Origin: Pseudobdellovibrionaceae bacterium
GTDB lineage: Bacteria; Bdellovibrionota; Bdellovibrionia; Bdellovibrionales; JAMPXM01
Assembly (NCBI GenBank): GCA_913774795.1
Contig: CAJYIL010000372.1
Coordinates: 1-6,107 of the forward strand
Direction: 5' to 3'
DNA: 6,107 nucleotides
Shown: piece after piece, positions 5,587 to 6,107 of the stretch
Layout: each line of letters begins with the position of its first letter
Numbering within the stretch: position 1 is the stretch's first letter
Made by a program: the position numbers and the translations under genes
The notes under the pieces: model-generated
Seen by the model: only the letters and a program-made list of their open reading frames with translations
Told to the model about the DNA's origin: nothing
Databases searched by the model: none

Positions 5587-5907
5587 CGTGCCGTTTTCGA
5601 AGTAAGATGTTTTGTCGAGCGTTGTGAAAACCACAACGACATCGACCGCGCCCGTGAGCTGTTTGATTTTCAAGGTGAGATGTTCCGCGACTTTCTTTTT
5701 CACGGGAGCCGGGCGCTCAAACCAAAGCACTTCGACGAATGGATATGATTTTTCTTCGGCGCCTGAGCGGAAGAACGTTGTCGGGACATGCTCGAACGTA
5801 AAGTTGTCGGCGGTCGTCTCGATCAAGATCGCGAGGATTTCGGCTAAGTTTTGGCTGAGCTCTTGAACGTGATTTTTCTCAACGGCCCGGAATCTCAAAT
5901 GTGGCAT
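5578..5907 (-). CDS. DUF1904 family protein (tautomerase/MIF-like fold)
   Basis: Small cytoplasmic protein of 109 aa matching the DUF1904 family along its full length. Family marks are MPHLRFRAVEK at the start, FTFEHVPTTFF (36-46), YPFVEVLWFERP (55-66) and the ending SYFENGTHF (101-109). A Vibrio cholerae member, as I recall it, begins with the same MPHLRFRAVE and has a MIF/tautomerase-like structure; no biochemical role is established to my knowledge. I chose ATG at 5907. A TTG at 5919 is in frame, but it would add four residues and bury Pro2, which in true tautomerases becomes the N-terminal catalytic base once Met is removed. The start overlaps the stop of the upstream gene by one base (TAATG), so the two are probably translationally coupled. 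The gene converges on the exported protein gene, with 6 bases between the stop codons. Family call is strong; enzyme activity is inference. Confidence 0.9.
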   Translation of the reverse strand: MPHLRFRAVEKNHVQELSQNLAEILAILIETTADNFTFEHVPTTFFRSGAEEKSYPFVEVLWFERPAPVKKKVAEHLTLKIKQLTGAVDVVVVFTTLDKTSYFENGTHF

Positions 5908-6107
5908 TACTTCGCCCAACGCACTTTCACGGTTGCGGTTTCGATCGATTCGACTTCGCGCACGACGCGCGCCATGACTTCTGTTGCAAACGCCTTTGCG
6001 TCAAGACCCAGATCTTCGAGAGAGGCGGTCTTCACGGGCGTGCCCTTGTTCGACACGTTGACCGCGAAGTGAATCAGCGCGCTGACAGGAGTGAGGGTCG
6101 CAATCGA
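5907..6107 (-). CDS. Unrecognised protein, C-terminal 66 residues (5' end outside window)
   Basis: An open minus-strand frame enters from the right edge and ends at TAA (5909-5907). No start codon is needed inside the window. The visible residues begin SIATLTPVSALIHFAVNV and end ATVKVRWAK. They suggest a strand (ALIHFAVNVSN), a short loop (KGTPVKTASLEDLGLD), a helix (KAFATEVMARVVREVESI) and a final strand (TATVKVRWAK). This strand-helix-strand order loosely recalls TonB/AgmX-type C-terminal domains, but the match is too weak to name. Evidence that it is real: an open frame of 66 codons reading to the edge, balanced composition, and a TAATG junction with the DUF1904 gene, which is typical of an operon. 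Function unknown. Confidence 0.6.
   Translation of the reverse strand, partial: SIATLTPVSALIHFAVNVSNKGTPVKTASLEDLGLDAKAFATEVMARVVREVESIETATVKVRWAK

Noticed and set aside
5163..5627. A 154-codon plus-strand frame inside and past the exported-protein gene
   Set aside because: Arg-rich shadow frame of the real gene, running into the convergent DUF1904 gene.

Overview
The window comes from a Gram-negative-type bacterium. It encodes a lipoprotein, a second exported protein and a set of ordinary housekeeping genes, with base composition somewhat above 50% GC by eye. The two-domain Nfu protein, the DhnA/FbaB-type class I aldolase and several GTG starts would fit a deltaproteobacterial or Bdellovibrionota-like genome. 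That placement is inference only, since no rRNA or other decisive marker is present. Gene packing is tight: genes overlap or nearly touch at most junctions, and the only sizeable gaps are 128 and 122 bases. I see no mobile element, CRISPR array, tRNA or rRNA.

Layout. Positions 1-314 (+) hold the C-terminal part of a GNAT acetyltransferase. It runs tail-to-tail into a three-gene minus-strand operon occupying 304-3659. Read in transcription order, this operon is class I fructose-bisphosphate aldolase (3659 to 2739), lysyl-tRNA synthetase lysS (2738 to 1236) and a tandem rhodanese-fold lipoprotein (1227 to 304). The aldolase TAA is followed immediately by the lysS GTG, and the lysS stop lies 8 bases before the lipoprotein ATG, so the three are very probably co-transcribed and translationally coupled. 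The aldolase diverges from an Nfu-type Fe-S scaffold/carrier gene (3788-4348, +) across a 128-base region that holds candidate promoters for both directions. Next comes a plus-strand exported protein of unknown function (4471-5571) with a recognisable promoter of its own. Last, on the minus strand and converging on it, are a DUF1904 (tautomerase/MIF-like) protein (5907 to 5578) and, directly upstream of that, the C-terminal end of an unrecognised protein that runs off the right edge.

What is unusual. Most of the window is ordinary core metabolism and translation, and I do not see a new multi-gene system. The points worth a second look are: the lipoprotein, whose two rhodanese-type domains both lack the catalytic cysteine (its only cysteine is the lipidation residue); the exported orphan with a lectin-like C-terminal pattern; the possibility that the exported protein and Nfu are translated from leaderless or nearly leaderless mRNAs; and the DUF1904 start, which exposes a proline at position 2.
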